Shown here: positions 16,290-24,099 of the stretch, piece by piece
How positions within the stretch are numbered: the stretch's first letter is position 1
How the letters are laid out: each line of letters begins with the position of its first letter
Source: an uncultured Acidobacteriota bacterium
GTDB taxonomy: Bacteria > Acidobacteriota > Terriglobia > Bryobacterales > Bryobacteraceae
NCBI GenBank assembly: GCA_902825945.1
Contig: CADECY010000079.1
Location: 1 to 44,636, forward strand
DNA length: 44,636 nt
Direction: 5' to 3'
The notes under the pieces: model-generated
Told to the model about the DNA's origin: nothing
Seen by the model: the letters and a program-made list of their open reading frames with translations, nothing else
The model's database searches: none
Program-made: the position numbers and the translations under genes

Positions 16290-16328
16290 GGCGGGTGGAC
16301 ACACCGGGTGTGTCCACCCGGCACAGGG
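16281..16328 (-). terminator. Strong hairpin ending the scpA-scpB-rluB operon
   Basis: A perfect 13-base inverted repeat, GGGTGGACACACC at 16293-16305 and GGTGTGTCCACCC at 16307-16319, is extended by one C:G pair and by an outer six-base arm CCCTGT (16281-16286) with ACAGGG (16323-16328). It begins ten bases after the stop codon of the CoA-binding-protein gene. No U-tract follows on the minus strand, so it may need Rho or serve mainly as a 3' end stabiliser. Confidence 0.7.
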
Positions 16329-16337
16329 AGGGGAGAG

Positions 16338-16736
16338 TCAAATCTTCAGTCGAATGTGTTCTTTAAGCAGGCATCGGTCCATCACTACTTCAAGGCCTGC
16401 GGCTTCAGCCGTCGCGGCGGCTTCGTCATGCGCGATTCCCTCTTGCATCCATACGGACTTCGCGCCGATCCGGATTGCCGAATCGACGAACGGCGGAACG
16501 GCCTCCGGGCGGCGAAAGATGTTGACCATATCGACCGGGAAGGGGATCGACTCGAGGTCGGCGTAGGACTTCTCTCCGAGAACCTCCGTGACATTCGGGT
16601 TTACGGGAACGATCCGGTAGCCGTGCTCCTGCATGTACTGGGCCACGCCGTGGCTGGCACGAAACGGATCGGGTGACAGGCCCACCACCGCGATCGTGCG
16701 GGTCGAGCGGAGCAGGTTGGCAAGGTCAGTAGCCAC
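16338..16736 (-). CDS. CoA-binding domain protein (YccU-like)
   Basis: A 132-residue single-domain Rossmann protein of the YccU/CoA-binding family. TIAVVGLSPDPFRASHGVAQ holds the dinucleotide-like loop. IVPVNPNVTEVLGEKSYADL, VDMVNIFRRPEAVPPFVDSA, SVWMQEGIAHDEAAATAEAA and VVMDRCLLKEH are family-typical blocks, the last with the conserved C-terminal Cys. The family binds coenzyme A; its physiological job is poorly defined. The start codon shares one base with the rluB stop, so it is the last gene of the scpA operon. Confidence 0.9.
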   Translation of the reverse strand: MATDLANLLRSTRTIAVVGLSPDPFRASHGVAQYMQEHGYRIVPVNPNVTEVLGEKSYADLESIPFPVDMVNIFRRPEAVPPFVDSAIRIGAKSVWMQEGIAHDEAAATAEAAGLEVVMDRCLLKEHIRLKI

Positions 16737-17464
16737 TACTTGTCGAGATGCAGTTCCTTGCGGAATCGATGCACTTCCTTGGGCGTCAGCAGCCGGTACT
16801 CGGTGGGGGCGAGATCGCCGAGCGCGAGGAACCCGATCCGAACGCGCCGGAGCTTCTCGACGTTCAGGCCGAGGTGCTGGAACATGATGCGGATCTGGTT
16901 GGTACGGCCTTCGATCAGTTCCACCTCATACCAGGGATTCTGTGCCCGCTTGAGCAGCTTGATTCTGGCCGGAGCGGTCCGCTTGCCGTACAGCGGGATT
17001 CCCCGTTCGAACGCCTCGCGCTGTTCCTCCTCGAGGTATCCGTTGACCTTGACCTCGTAGATTTTGGGGATCTTGTTCTTGGCTGCGAGCAGGGCGTTGG
17101 CGAAGTCACCGTCGTTGGTAAATAGGAGTAAGCCTTCGCTTTGGTAGTCGAGCCGGCCGATCGGATAGATCCGTTCGCGGACGTCCTTAACGAACTCCAT
17201 CACCGTCTGGCGATGCTCGGGATCGGAGACCGTGGTGACGCAGCCTTTCGGCTTGTGTAGGGCCAAATAGATCGCCTGCTGCGGCGGCCGGATGTGCTTT
17301 CCGATCACGCGGATATCATCGGTTTCCGGATCCGCTTTCGAGCCGAGTTCGACCACGGTTTTACCGTTGATCTGCACCTTTCCGGCTGTGATCAGTTCTT
17401 CCGCCTTGCGGCGGCTGGCGACTCCCCAACGCGCGAGGATCTTCTGGATCCGCTCTTCCGCCAT
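16736..17464 (-). CDS. rluB: 23S rRNA pseudouridine synthase, RluB family
   Basis: A 242-residue pseudouridine synthase of the RsuA/RluB/E/F branch. An S4 RNA-binding domain occupies residues about 1-60 (RIQKILARWGVASRRKAEEL, VQINGKTVVELG). The catalytic domain has IYPIGRLDYQSEGLLLFTND with the catalytic Asp106, KIYEVKVNGYLEE, and VELIEGRTNQIRIMFQHLGL with KLRRVRIG. RluB makes the pseudouridine near position 2605 of 23S rRNA in E. coli; the branch is clear but the exact site is inferred. The scpA-scpB-rluB order is widespread in bacteria. Its start overlaps the scpB stop by one base. Confidence 0.92.
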   Translation of the reverse strand: MAEERIQKILARWGVASRRKAEELITAGKVQINGKTVVELGSKADPETDDIRVIGKHIRPPQQAIYLALHKPKGCVTTVSDPEHRQTVMEFVKDVRERIYPIGRLDYQSEGLLLFTNDGDFANALLAAKNKIPKIYEVKVNGYLEEEQREAFERGIPLYGKRTAPARIKLLKRAQNPWYEVELIEGRTNQIRIMFQHLGLNVEKLRRVRIGFLALGDLAPTEYRLLTPKEVHRFRKELHLDK

Positions 17465-18468
17465 TAGGAGGTTTCCTGGGGTGGCTCGGTGGCCTCGGGC
17501 TCGACCGCCGGAGCTTCGTTTGCGGGTTCGGCCTTCGGCTCGGGCTCTGGCTCCGGATGGGCCACCGATTCAGGTTCAGGCTGAGCCCCCGCTTCCGGTT
17601 GAGCCCCGGGCTCAGGCTTCGTTTCCGGCTCCTGCGAATCGACCGGCAGATCGGCGGGCGTTTCCGTCGAGACCGAGGTCTCCGCCTCGGGCGCGGGAAG
17701 GGGCTCGGCCCCCCCGGGTTCGTCGGCGCCGAGCGCCAGGCGGCTCCACTCTTCGAACTCCTTGAGCGTCGGCAACTCGGCGAGATCCTTCAATCCGAAT
17801 TGGACCAGGAAGTCCTTTGTCGTCTTGTAGAGCACCGGCCGGCCGACCACCTGCTTGCGTCCTGATGTCGTGATCAGCTTACGGTCGAGCAAGGTCTTCA
17901 GGACGCCGCCGCCCTGGACCCCGCGGATCTCCATGATCTCGGGTCCGGTAATCGGCTGCTTGTAGGCGATCACGGCGAGCGTTTCGAGCGCGGCGAGAGA
18001 GAGCTTCAGCGGCGGCTTGAGCTTCTTGACGAATGTCCGGATCTCTTCGTGGAACTCCGGCTTGGTGCTCATCTTGTAGCCACCAGCGACCTCGCGGATA
18101 GAGAGTCCGCGATCGCCCTTGGCGCAGGCTTCGGTCAGTTCCGCGAGTCCCTTTTCGATCTTCTCGATGGGCTGTCCGAGCGCCTCGGACATCTGCTTGG
18201 CCGACAACGGCTCGTCGGTGACGTAGATCACGGCTTCCAGCACCGCGCGGAGATGGTCATCCGCCGTCTCGGTGGCCTCTGCCTTCGACTCGATGCCGTA
18301 CTGCTCCTCGTCGATCTCGGCCGGCGCGGGCTCGGTGGGCTCCTCGTCCGGCTCGACCGCCTCGCTCTCGATGCCGGGCTCGACCGGGGCTTCCTCGGCG
18401 ACCACTTCGGCGGCCGCCTCGATGACTTCCCCGGATTTCTGATCCTGCTGTTCTGCCGTTTCGGACAT
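17464..18468 (-). CDS. scpB: Segregation and condensation protein ScpB with long acidic tails
   Basis: ScpB is the winged-helix (kite) subunit of the SMC-ScpAB complex that organises and segregates the chromosome. The conserved core spans about residues 70-250: LRAVLEAVIYVTDEPLSAKQ, GLSIREVAGGYKMSTKPEFH, SLAALETLAVIAYKQPITGP, IRGVQGGGVLKTLLDRKLI and VVGRPVLYKTTKDFLVQFGL. At 334 residues it is much longer than the usual 180-220 because of a Glu-rich N-terminal extension of about 70 residues and an 85-residue C-terminal tail rich in Pro, Glu and Ala with short repeats such as QPEAGAQPEPE. These tails are probably disordered. Confidence 0.94.
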   Translation of the reverse strand: MSETAEQQDQKSGEVIEAAAEVVAEEAPVEPGIESEAVEPDEEPTEPAPAEIDEEQYGIESKAEATETADDHLRAVLEAVIYVTDEPLSAKQMSEALGQPIEKIEKGLAELTEACAKGDRGLSIREVAGGYKMSTKPEFHEEIRTFVKKLKPPLKLSLAALETLAVIAYKQPITGPEIMEIRGVQGGGVLKTLLDRKLITTSGRKQVVGRPVLYKTTKDFLVQFGLKDLAELPTLKEFEEWSRLALGADEPGGAEPLPAPEAETSVSTETPADLPVDSQEPETKPEPGAQPEAGAQPEPESVAHPEPEPEPKAEPANEAPAVEPEATEPPQETS

Positions 18469-18475
18469 GAGGGGA

Positions 18476-19270
18476 CTAAATATACTCCTCTTGAATTGCG
18501 GCCATCGCCTGCTCCTGGGCGAAGACCTTTTCGAAATTGTCGTGGCGCTCGAGGCCGATGTCGCCGAACGCCTCCTGTTGCACCAGCTTCACTGCCTGCA
18601 TCCGCACCATCTCGAGGATCGCCAGGAACAGGCAGATCATGCCCCGGCGCGAGCGCTGGCGCTCGAAGAGTTGGGTTGCTCCGAGGCGTCCGCCACGGCC
18701 CACATCGGTGAGCACCGACTTCAACATCTTGATCATGTCGGGAACAGTGACGTCCTCTTTCCCGACCTCATAGAGCGGCTTATTCTTGGCCCGTTCGAGG
18801 ATCTTCTGCAGCGTCTGGACCAGATCGAACAGCGACACCGACATGTCTCCGCCGCCCTCCTCGGTCTCCTGGACGAACTCCTGCATCCTTGGATTGGACC
18901 AGATGGCCTCCTCGATCAGACGCTTTTGGTGGAGCATCTCGGCGGCGTTCTTGAAACGCTCGTGCTCGACGAGGCGGTCCACCAGTTCCTTGCGCGGATC
19001 CTCCTCGGGCGAGATCTTCTCGAGTTCGGGATCCTTGGGCAGGAGCATCCGGCTCTTGATCTGGATCAGAGTCGCCGCCATGTAGATGAAGTCCGAGGAG
19101 ATCTCGAAGTTCAGTTCCGCGGCACGGGCCATGTAGGCGAGGTACTGCTCGGTGATCTTGTGGATCGGGATGTCGTAGATGTTCAGTTGCTGCCGGCGGA
19201 TGAGATCCAGGAGCAGATCCAGTGGACCTTCGTAGGCGTCCAACTGAACGTGAAGGGGGGACGTTGTCAC
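18476..19270 (-). CDS. scpA: Segregation and condensation protein ScpA
   Basis: ScpA is the kleisin that bridges SMC heads and binds ScpB. The 264 residues are full length. YEGPLDLLLDLIRRQQLNIY is the diagnostic N-terminal block that contacts SMC. DIPIHKITEQYLAYM, AATLIQIKSRMLLPKD and the C-terminal winged helix (GMICLFLAILEMVRMQAVKL, VQQEAFGDI) follow. The start is GTG; TTATCT about 11 bases upstream is a possible -10 box. It begins seven bases before scpB in the order of transcription and heads the operon scpA-scpB-rluB-CoA-binding protein. The smc gene is not in the window. Confidence 0.95.
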   Translation of the reverse strand: MTTSPLHVQLDAYEGPLDLLLDLIRRQQLNIYDIPIHKITEQYLAYMARAAELNFEISSDFIYMAATLIQIKSRMLLPKDPELEKISPEEDPRKELVDRLVEHERFKNAAEMLHQKRLIEEAIWSNPRMQEFVQETEEGGGDMSVSLFDLVQTLQKILERAKNKPLYEVGKEDVTVPDMIKMLKSVLTDVGRGGRLGATQLFERQRSRRGMICLFLAILEMVRMQAVKLVQQEAFGDIGLERHDNFEKVFAQEQAMAAIQEEYI

Positions 19271-19357
19271 CGGATCTCAAGATAACACAGCGGGGCGGTT
19301 CGGGACTAGATCGAACGGCATCGCTACCATGGCCGAATCCTGAGAAGGCACATTGAT

Positions 19358-20120
19358 TCAGTGGGATAGGTAGAATATTTCGAGTGGTGCTTCGTCTTCT
19401 GGCGGGAGGGCGCTCTTCCACCCTCTGCCCCCGAGAATCGCCGGCCCGCCGTGGCCCGAAAGCGGCAGGAGTTCGTCCCCCGCGTCGAGGTGTCCGGCGC
19501 GAATATTGACCCGTGGCCAGGACCTCCGCTGCGCTCAGGCGGCCGTTCTCGATCACCCAAAGACCGAAGTCATCGGTGCACACATTGCGGCAGTCATATT
19601 CCCTCAGGTCCCGGAAGGGGATGGAGAGGTCACTGGCGTGGGTCTTGCACCAGTGGTCTCCGCGTCCCCGGCGCACACGCTTCCCTGACTCTTACCCCCG
19701 CTGCATAGTAGGGACCCATCCGTGAAGCCGTCGATGTCCTCGAATCCCTCGCCCCGCGAGGCCATCGGGATCGCGTGTGTGTGCGAGTACCACGCGCCCG
19801 GTCCGTCCCGCCGCCCGGCCGATCGTGCGCAGGCGCGTGACGGTTTACTGGCACGGGCCACCCGAGGATCGCCTCGATGAAGTGAACGACTCACCCGGCC
19901 CGGTCACATAGGTGCTCCCGCGTACGCCCGCCACCATGAGGTGAGGATGCGGAGTGGGCGAGTATCCAATCAGCGGACCGTCAAACCCCGTTCCGGTCGC
20001 CACGGCGTCCGCTCGTTCCTGCAAGACGAAGCCCAAGACCTCGCGGCTCCGGACGGCGCAGCCGAGCACGGAGTAGCCGGAGATGCATTTCTTGAATTCG
20101 GCCCCAGTGATCCTGTTCAT
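19358..20120 (-). pseudogene. Multiply frameshifted gene of an unrecognised family
   Basis: A decayed gene. The ATG at 20120 overlaps the stop of the Gfo/Idh gene (ATGA), so it was once coupled. Frame 1 reads MNRITGAEFKKCISGYSVLG to VRGSTYVTGPGE, then stops at TAA (19856-19854). Coherent sequence then jumps frames: FIEAILGWPVPVNRHAP; WYSHTHAIPMASRGEGFEDI and FTDGSLLCSGGK; FRDLREYDCRNVCTDDFGLW and VIENGRLSAAEVL; finally HLDAGDELLPLSGHGGPAIL and EAPLEIFYLSH before a TGA at 19360-19358. At least four frame changes are needed over about 254 codons. I do not know the family. Sequencing error is an alternative, but the neighbouring genes are unbroken. Confidence 0.75.
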
Positions 20121-21145
20121 AGGGGAAGAGGTATCGCGCGGCCTTCCTGCATGCTTCGGGTGACGGCCTCGGTGAACTCCATGTACTTGACGCCGTCCTC
20201 GAAGCTCGTGTGCGTGATGGGCTCGAGTCCGCGGATCGCATTGACGAACTCCTGCTCGACCCGCCAGGCCCCCGCTTCGCTGGGCGGGATTTCGATCTCG
20301 GTGAGCGCCTTGTCGCCTCGCCGCCCGCCGGAGAGCTTGTCTCCGGCGAAGCGAAGAGTTGCCTCGCTGCCGAAGAGCCATGCTTCGGGGCCGCCGGAGA
20401 GGCCGGTGACGCCGGAGATCTGGAGGTGCAACTGCGCGCCGCGGGACAAGTCTCCGAGCACATCGATATGTTCGGGAATCCGTACGGGTGCGGAGCGCCC
20501 TTCGGCGGTCTTACGAGTCTTGACGAAGGTCTTGCCCATCGCGGTCACCCGGGTTGCTTCGCCCACCCACCGCAGCAGCGACTCGTACCAGATGCCCATC
20601 GCCATGATGTTGTAACCGCTCAGATCGAAGTCGTTGCGCCAGTGCATCGGCGCGGACCGGTCGAGGAACGCGCCTCCGGCCCGGATCTCGACGGCGAGCA
20701 GATCTCCGAGGTATCCTTCGCCGAGCAGGCGCTGGATGGTCTTGTCGACGCGGAGAGTGAAGGGCGCGGGCACGATCTGGGCGACCAGGCGTGGATTCGC
20801 GCGTGCGGCATCGCGCATCCGGTGAGCTTCTTCGGCGTTCATCGCCATGCGGGCTTCGCACATGACATGTTTGCCTGCGGCAAGCGCGGCGAGTGTCAGG
20901 CGACAGTGCATGTACGGCCAAGTGCCGATGACGATCGCGTCGAGGTCCGGCGATTCGATGAGGGCCGCCCACTGGTCGTGGACCTTCGGGATGCCGAACT
21001 CAGCGGCGACTCGTTCGCTCGAGGCACGTGTGCGATTGCAGACGGAGGCGACCTGGACGCCTTCGATCGCCTGGAGTCCCGGGATGTGGCGGGAGGTGGT
21101 GTTGGCGCCGGCGCCGATGACGCCTACGCGGATGACAGAAGCCAT
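20117..21145 (-). CDS. Gfo/Idh/MocA-family oxidoreductase
   Basis: A 342-residue NAD(P)-dependent oxidoreductase of the sugar-dehydrogenase-like family. The Rossmann loop VIRVGVIGAGANTTSRHIPG is at the N-terminus when starting at the ATG at 21145; the frame extends upstream to 21181 but that adds 12 residues before the fold. IVIGTWPYMHCRLTLAALAA and GKHVMCEARMAMNAEEAH follow; in this class the latter usually reads EKP, with a Lys important for catalysis, and here the Lys is missing. The C-terminal domain has DLSGYNIMAMGIWYESLLRW. The substrate is unknown. The decayed gene at 19358-20120 was coupled to it. Confidence 0.88.
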   Translation of the reverse strand: MASVIRVGVIGAGANTTSRHIPGLQAIEGVQVASVCNRTRASSERVAAEFGIPKVHDQWAALIESPDLDAIVIGTWPYMHCRLTLAALAAGKHVMCEARMAMNAEEAHRMRDAARANPRLVAQIVPAPFTLRVDKTIQRLLGEGYLGDLLAVEIRAGGAFLDRSAPMHWRNDFDLSGYNIMAMGIWYESLLRWVGEATRVTAMGKTFVKTRKTAEGRSAPVRIPEHIDVLGDLSRGAQLHLQISGVTGLSGGPEAWLFGSEATLRFAGDKLSGGRRGDKALTEIEIPPSEAGAWRVEQEFVNAIRGLEPITHTSFEDGVKYMEFTEAVTRSMQEGRAIPLPL

Positions 21146-21190
21146 GGAGGCATTGTCGCGGGCCGGGCGAATGCGCGTCAACGCCGGCCG

Positions 21191-22057
21191 CTATCGAGTG
21201 ACGGCGAGGAACTCGATGCGGCTCAGCCCGCCCGCGATGGCGAGAGTGGCCGTAGAGACTCCGGTCGCTGGTTCCGTGGTGCTCCCATCGGGGAGTTCGA
21301 CCTCCATCCGGTATCGCTCGGGCGTACTTGTATCGGCTGCGAGCACTGCGCCCAGCGGGAAGTCACCGCGCCTCAGGGGATCGACGCCTGGCGGGTCAAC
21401 CCCGTAGCGGAGCCTGACCCTTGCCGCTGTTGCCCGGGGACCGAAGCCCGTGCCGAACGCGTGGATCTTCTCTCCGGGCCGCGCAGGCGCTTCGGGTGTG
21501 ACCGGGTCGCCGCCGGCATGGAAGAAACTCGCGGGGCATGGATCGGTCGGTGGCCAACGCCGAAGTGTGTTCTCACAATCGGTTTCAAGGCGGGGAGCGG
21601 ACGAGTAGATTTTCGCGGGCCACGAACCGATCTCGGTGCCGCGGAATGTGACGACAAGGAAGCCCGCATCTCCCTCGAACGTAATGGGCGGATAGCCGGA
21701 GGTAGGGAACAGATCGTCTGGAACCAGGAAGCGGATGCGGTAGTATTGGTGCTCTCGGTGGTCGCGGTAGATTTGCCTCACCGACAGGATTTGTCCGGTG
21801 CCGCCGACCCCCGGGTAGATGGAGTAGACTTGGATCCGGAAGCCGCTGAGGCTGTCCTGTGGTGTGGACGGCTCGCCGGCGTCCAGCCGCACGGTCTCCT
21901 CGGTGCGGACGATTACATCTCCGGTTTGGCCGGGGCTGAGGGCAGCCATGCGGACGAAGGGGTCGGTGCCGATGGTGGCAGTCTGGCCGATTCCGGAGGG
22001 GCTGAGGCCGGTGCCGCAGACTGCGAAGCCAAGTGCGAAACGAAGTGACCAATTCAT
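21191..22057 (-). CDS. Exported protein with Solibacter-type C-terminal domain
   Basis: A 288-residue exported protein. The ATG at 22057 has GGAG nine bases upstream and opens MNWSLRFALGFAVCGTGLSP, a signal peptide. The mature part is beta-rich; LRIQVY-like strands, YYRIRFLVPDDLFPTSGYPP and GFLVVTFRGTEIGSWPAKIY are followed by PARPGEKIHAFGTGFGPRA. The last block, PGE-x-(I/V)-x-x-(F/Y)-G-T-G-F-G-P, is the signature of TIGR03437, a domain expanded in Solibacter and relatives. The end ATLAIAGGLSRIEFLAVTR also fits. Usually this domain ends large surface proteins; this one is short. Function unknown. Confidence 0.78.
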   Translation of the reverse strand: MNWSLRFALGFAVCGTGLSPSGIGQTATIGTDPFVRMAALSPGQTGDVIVRTEETVRLDAGEPSTPQDSLSGFRIQVYSIYPGVGGTGQILSVRQIYRDHREHQYYRIRFLVPDDLFPTSGYPPITFEGDAGFLVVTFRGTEIGSWPAKIYSSAPRLETDCENTLRRWPPTDPCPASFFHAGGDPVTPEAPARPGEKIHAFGTGFGPRATAARVRLRYGVDPPGVDPLRRGDFPLGAVLAADTSTPERYRMEVELPDGSTTEPATGVSTATLAIAGGLSRIEFLAVTR

Positions 22058-22129
22058 TGTGTGCATCTCCATCGATCTACCGCTGACAGGGGGCCGACTG
22101 CGTGGCCAGCGGGTAACGACCTGCGCGTT

Positions 22130-22640
22130 CATCACCTGCGTGCGCAGGAGTAAATTGGCGCGAATGCCCCCCGTTCTCCGGCGGGCATTCGCGTACGAGG
22201 ATCAGCCCCCGGTTCGAAGTACTTCGGATCAGTGCGATAGTTTGGCAGGTTAGACGCCGTTGGATCCTTCGACTGTATTTCATTGCATTTCTGCCTCGTC
22301 TCTAGTCTGGCGCCAGAATACGCCCGCGCAGCCGTCCTGTCAAGGAAAGTTTCGGACATGGAGATCTGATTTAACGGCACTGGGAAGCTGCGGTCGGCTT
22401 CGATTCGAGCGGTGAAGAAAGAAGCTCTGGGCTTTCGGCGCATCGGCGACAGAAAGGAGGATGTCGCTGCTCTGGCGCGAGACGTAGTGCTTCATTCATG
22501 CTCACTTGCGGCGGCGCTGATCGGACTGCTCCCGGGTCCGGGCGAGGATGGCCTCACTGTCGATGCCTTCTCCGCAGTCAAGGGAGGCTAGCCCACGATC
22601 GACTCCAGCGCGGAACTCGCGCACTCGTTCGTCGTAGGGT
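22130..22640 (-). pseudogene. Remnant of a ParDE-like toxin-antitoxin pair
   Basis: Two decayed frames lie here on the minus strand. The first ends at TGA 22504-22502 and reads YDERVREFRAGVDRGLASLD then CGEGIDSEAILARTREQ, like the C-terminal half of a ParD-type antitoxin; no intact start is present. Seven bases on, an ATG at 22495 reads MKHYVSRQSSDILLSVADAP then KAQSFF, and after a frame change FFTARIEADRSF, which resembles the first half of a ParE/RelE toxin. No complete toxin C-terminus is recognisable. The rest of the interval 22058-22767 holds the promoter side of the Solibacter-type gene and nothing else I can name. Confidence 0.4.
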
Positions 22641-22767
22641 GATCCTGCTCGTCGTGATCGTTCCTCCGGCGTGGAGTATACCGAAAAATCCCCGGCGTCA
22701 TCGAACGCATGGGTGCGGTCCTTCGAGCTATGCGCTCCGGTTCGGGTTCCCGGCCACGAGCGCTACT

Positions 22768-24084
22768 TCAGAATCCTCGCCGGTCGCGCTTCCGCGAGGA
22801 GTCCTTCGAGTCCGCGGGTGCGCCGGTGAAGATCAACGTCACGTCAGCCGTCTGTGCCGCTTCGTTCAAAGTCACCCGCGTGTTGGTCTTTCCGAGATCG
22901 TCGAAGATGTTTTCCTCGCGGATCCGGGCGAGGAAGAACTCCGGGTAGGATGCATCGAAGACTTTGCCCTGCTGCAGGGTCCAGAGCCGCTTCACTTCGT
23001 GTTCGCCGTGGATGTCGAGGCCTCGGATGTAGAGCTTGCCGAAGGTGAAGCGCGGGCCCGCTTCCACCTTGTAGTTGACATCGACGGTCTTGTCCTTCTG
23101 GTTCACGGTTCGCCCGATCGCGCTCGCGACCTTCAAGTAGCCGTTCGCCTTCATGAGCGTATGCAGGTTCTCCTGGCCGAGCCGGGCGGCGGCCATGTTG
23201 AAGACCTCGCCGCTCTTCAGTCCGGACTGTTTGGCCAACTGATCGACTGGCGCCGGGCTGCCTTCGACATTCACCGCGCCGAGCGAGAAGCTGTCGCCCT
23301 CGTCCACGGTGATGGTGACCGCGATTCCCTTGATGCCGCCCGAAGCGGGCGCGGTTTCGATCTTCGGGAATTTGGCTTCGAGCCGTCCGCGATTCTCGTA
23401 GAGCGGTGTGATCGCGAGCGCGAGAGTCTCGCGGAATCGCGATTCACGGAACTCGGCGCCGATCGCCGATCCGGCGATGGCGGACTGGAGTTGCTTCGAG
23501 TCGATCGACTGGTTGCCTTTGAAGTAGATCTCGGCGATGGCCGTGAATCCACCTTCGGGATAGAAGAGCACATGGACATCGCCCGGAGCGTCCGAGCTAA
23601 CCTTAGCCTTCACCTTCTCCTTGCCACCCTTCTCGCTCATGTAGGCTTGCACGGCATCGCGATAGCGGTCGATCACCGGCTGGTTGGCCGGGATGCGATC
23701 CGCTGCGAGGACGATCTTCTTCTTGAGGTACGCCTGCACCGCGGAAGGATCGATGTCGAGCCGGTCGAAACGATAGGGCAGACGCTGATCGATTTCCTTG
23801 ACTTCGAAGGTGACCTTGTAGCCTTTGCCCGAAGGCGCGGGAGCGAATCGATAGCCGATCTCGGAGAAGACGCCGGTGTCGATCAGCCGGTCACGGGCCG
23901 CGTCGAAGGTCTTCGTGTCGGCCGACTTCCCGACCACCAGCCCGGAAGCGGCGGCGATTTCGGCTTCCTTGTAGATCTTGTTCCCTTCGACCGCGATCTG
24001 CTCGACGGGAAACGCTTGCGCGGGCGCCTTGGACTGGGCCCATGTGGCGGCGCACACGGCGAGGGCGGCACAGAGTCGGACCAT
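22768..24084 (-). CDS. POTRA-domain protein without beta-barrel
   Basis: A 438-residue exported protein related to the N-terminal part of BamA/TamA. MVRLCAALAVCAATWAQ is the signal peptide. Several POTRA-like units follow: FPVEQIAVEGNKIYKEAEIA, AIAEIYFKGNQSIDSKQLQS, FSLGAVNVEGSPAPVDQLAK and FTFGKLYIRGLDIHGEHEVK, each with the beta-alpha-alpha-beta-beta pattern. The protein ends TLIFTGAPADSKDSSRKRDR plus three residues, exactly where a barrel would start in BamA. So it is a soluble periplasmic POTRA protein; a truncated BamA is possible, but the tidy polar tail argues against recent truncation. It is last in an operon with two other exported proteins. Confidence 0.82.
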   Translation of the reverse strand: MVRLCAALAVCAATWAQSKAPAQAFPVEQIAVEGNKIYKEAEIAAASGLVVGKSADTKTFDAARDRLIDTGVFSEIGYRFAPAPSGKGYKVTFEVKEIDQRLPYRFDRLDIDPSAVQAYLKKKIVLAADRIPANQPVIDRYRDAVQAYMSEKGGKEKVKAKVSSDAPGDVHVLFYPEGGFTAIAEIYFKGNQSIDSKQLQSAIAGSAIGAEFRESRFRETLALAITPLYENRGRLEAKFPKIETAPASGGIKGIAVTITVDEGDSFSLGAVNVEGSPAPVDQLAKQSGLKSGEVFNMAAARLGQENLHTLMKANGYLKVASAIGRTVNQKDKTVDVNYKVEAGPRFTFGKLYIRGLDIHGEHEVKRLWTLQQGKVFDASYPEFFLARIREENIFDDLGKTNTRVTLNEAAQTADVTLIFTGAPADSKDSSRKRDRRGF

Positions 24085-24099
24085 GTGGTGCGGGGCGCG

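Noticed and set aside
20210..22048. Long plus-strand open frame (612 codons) across the Gfo/Idh and Solibacter-type genes
   Set aside because: It runs antisense across two recognised genes and shows no domain; composition is typical of a shadow frame.
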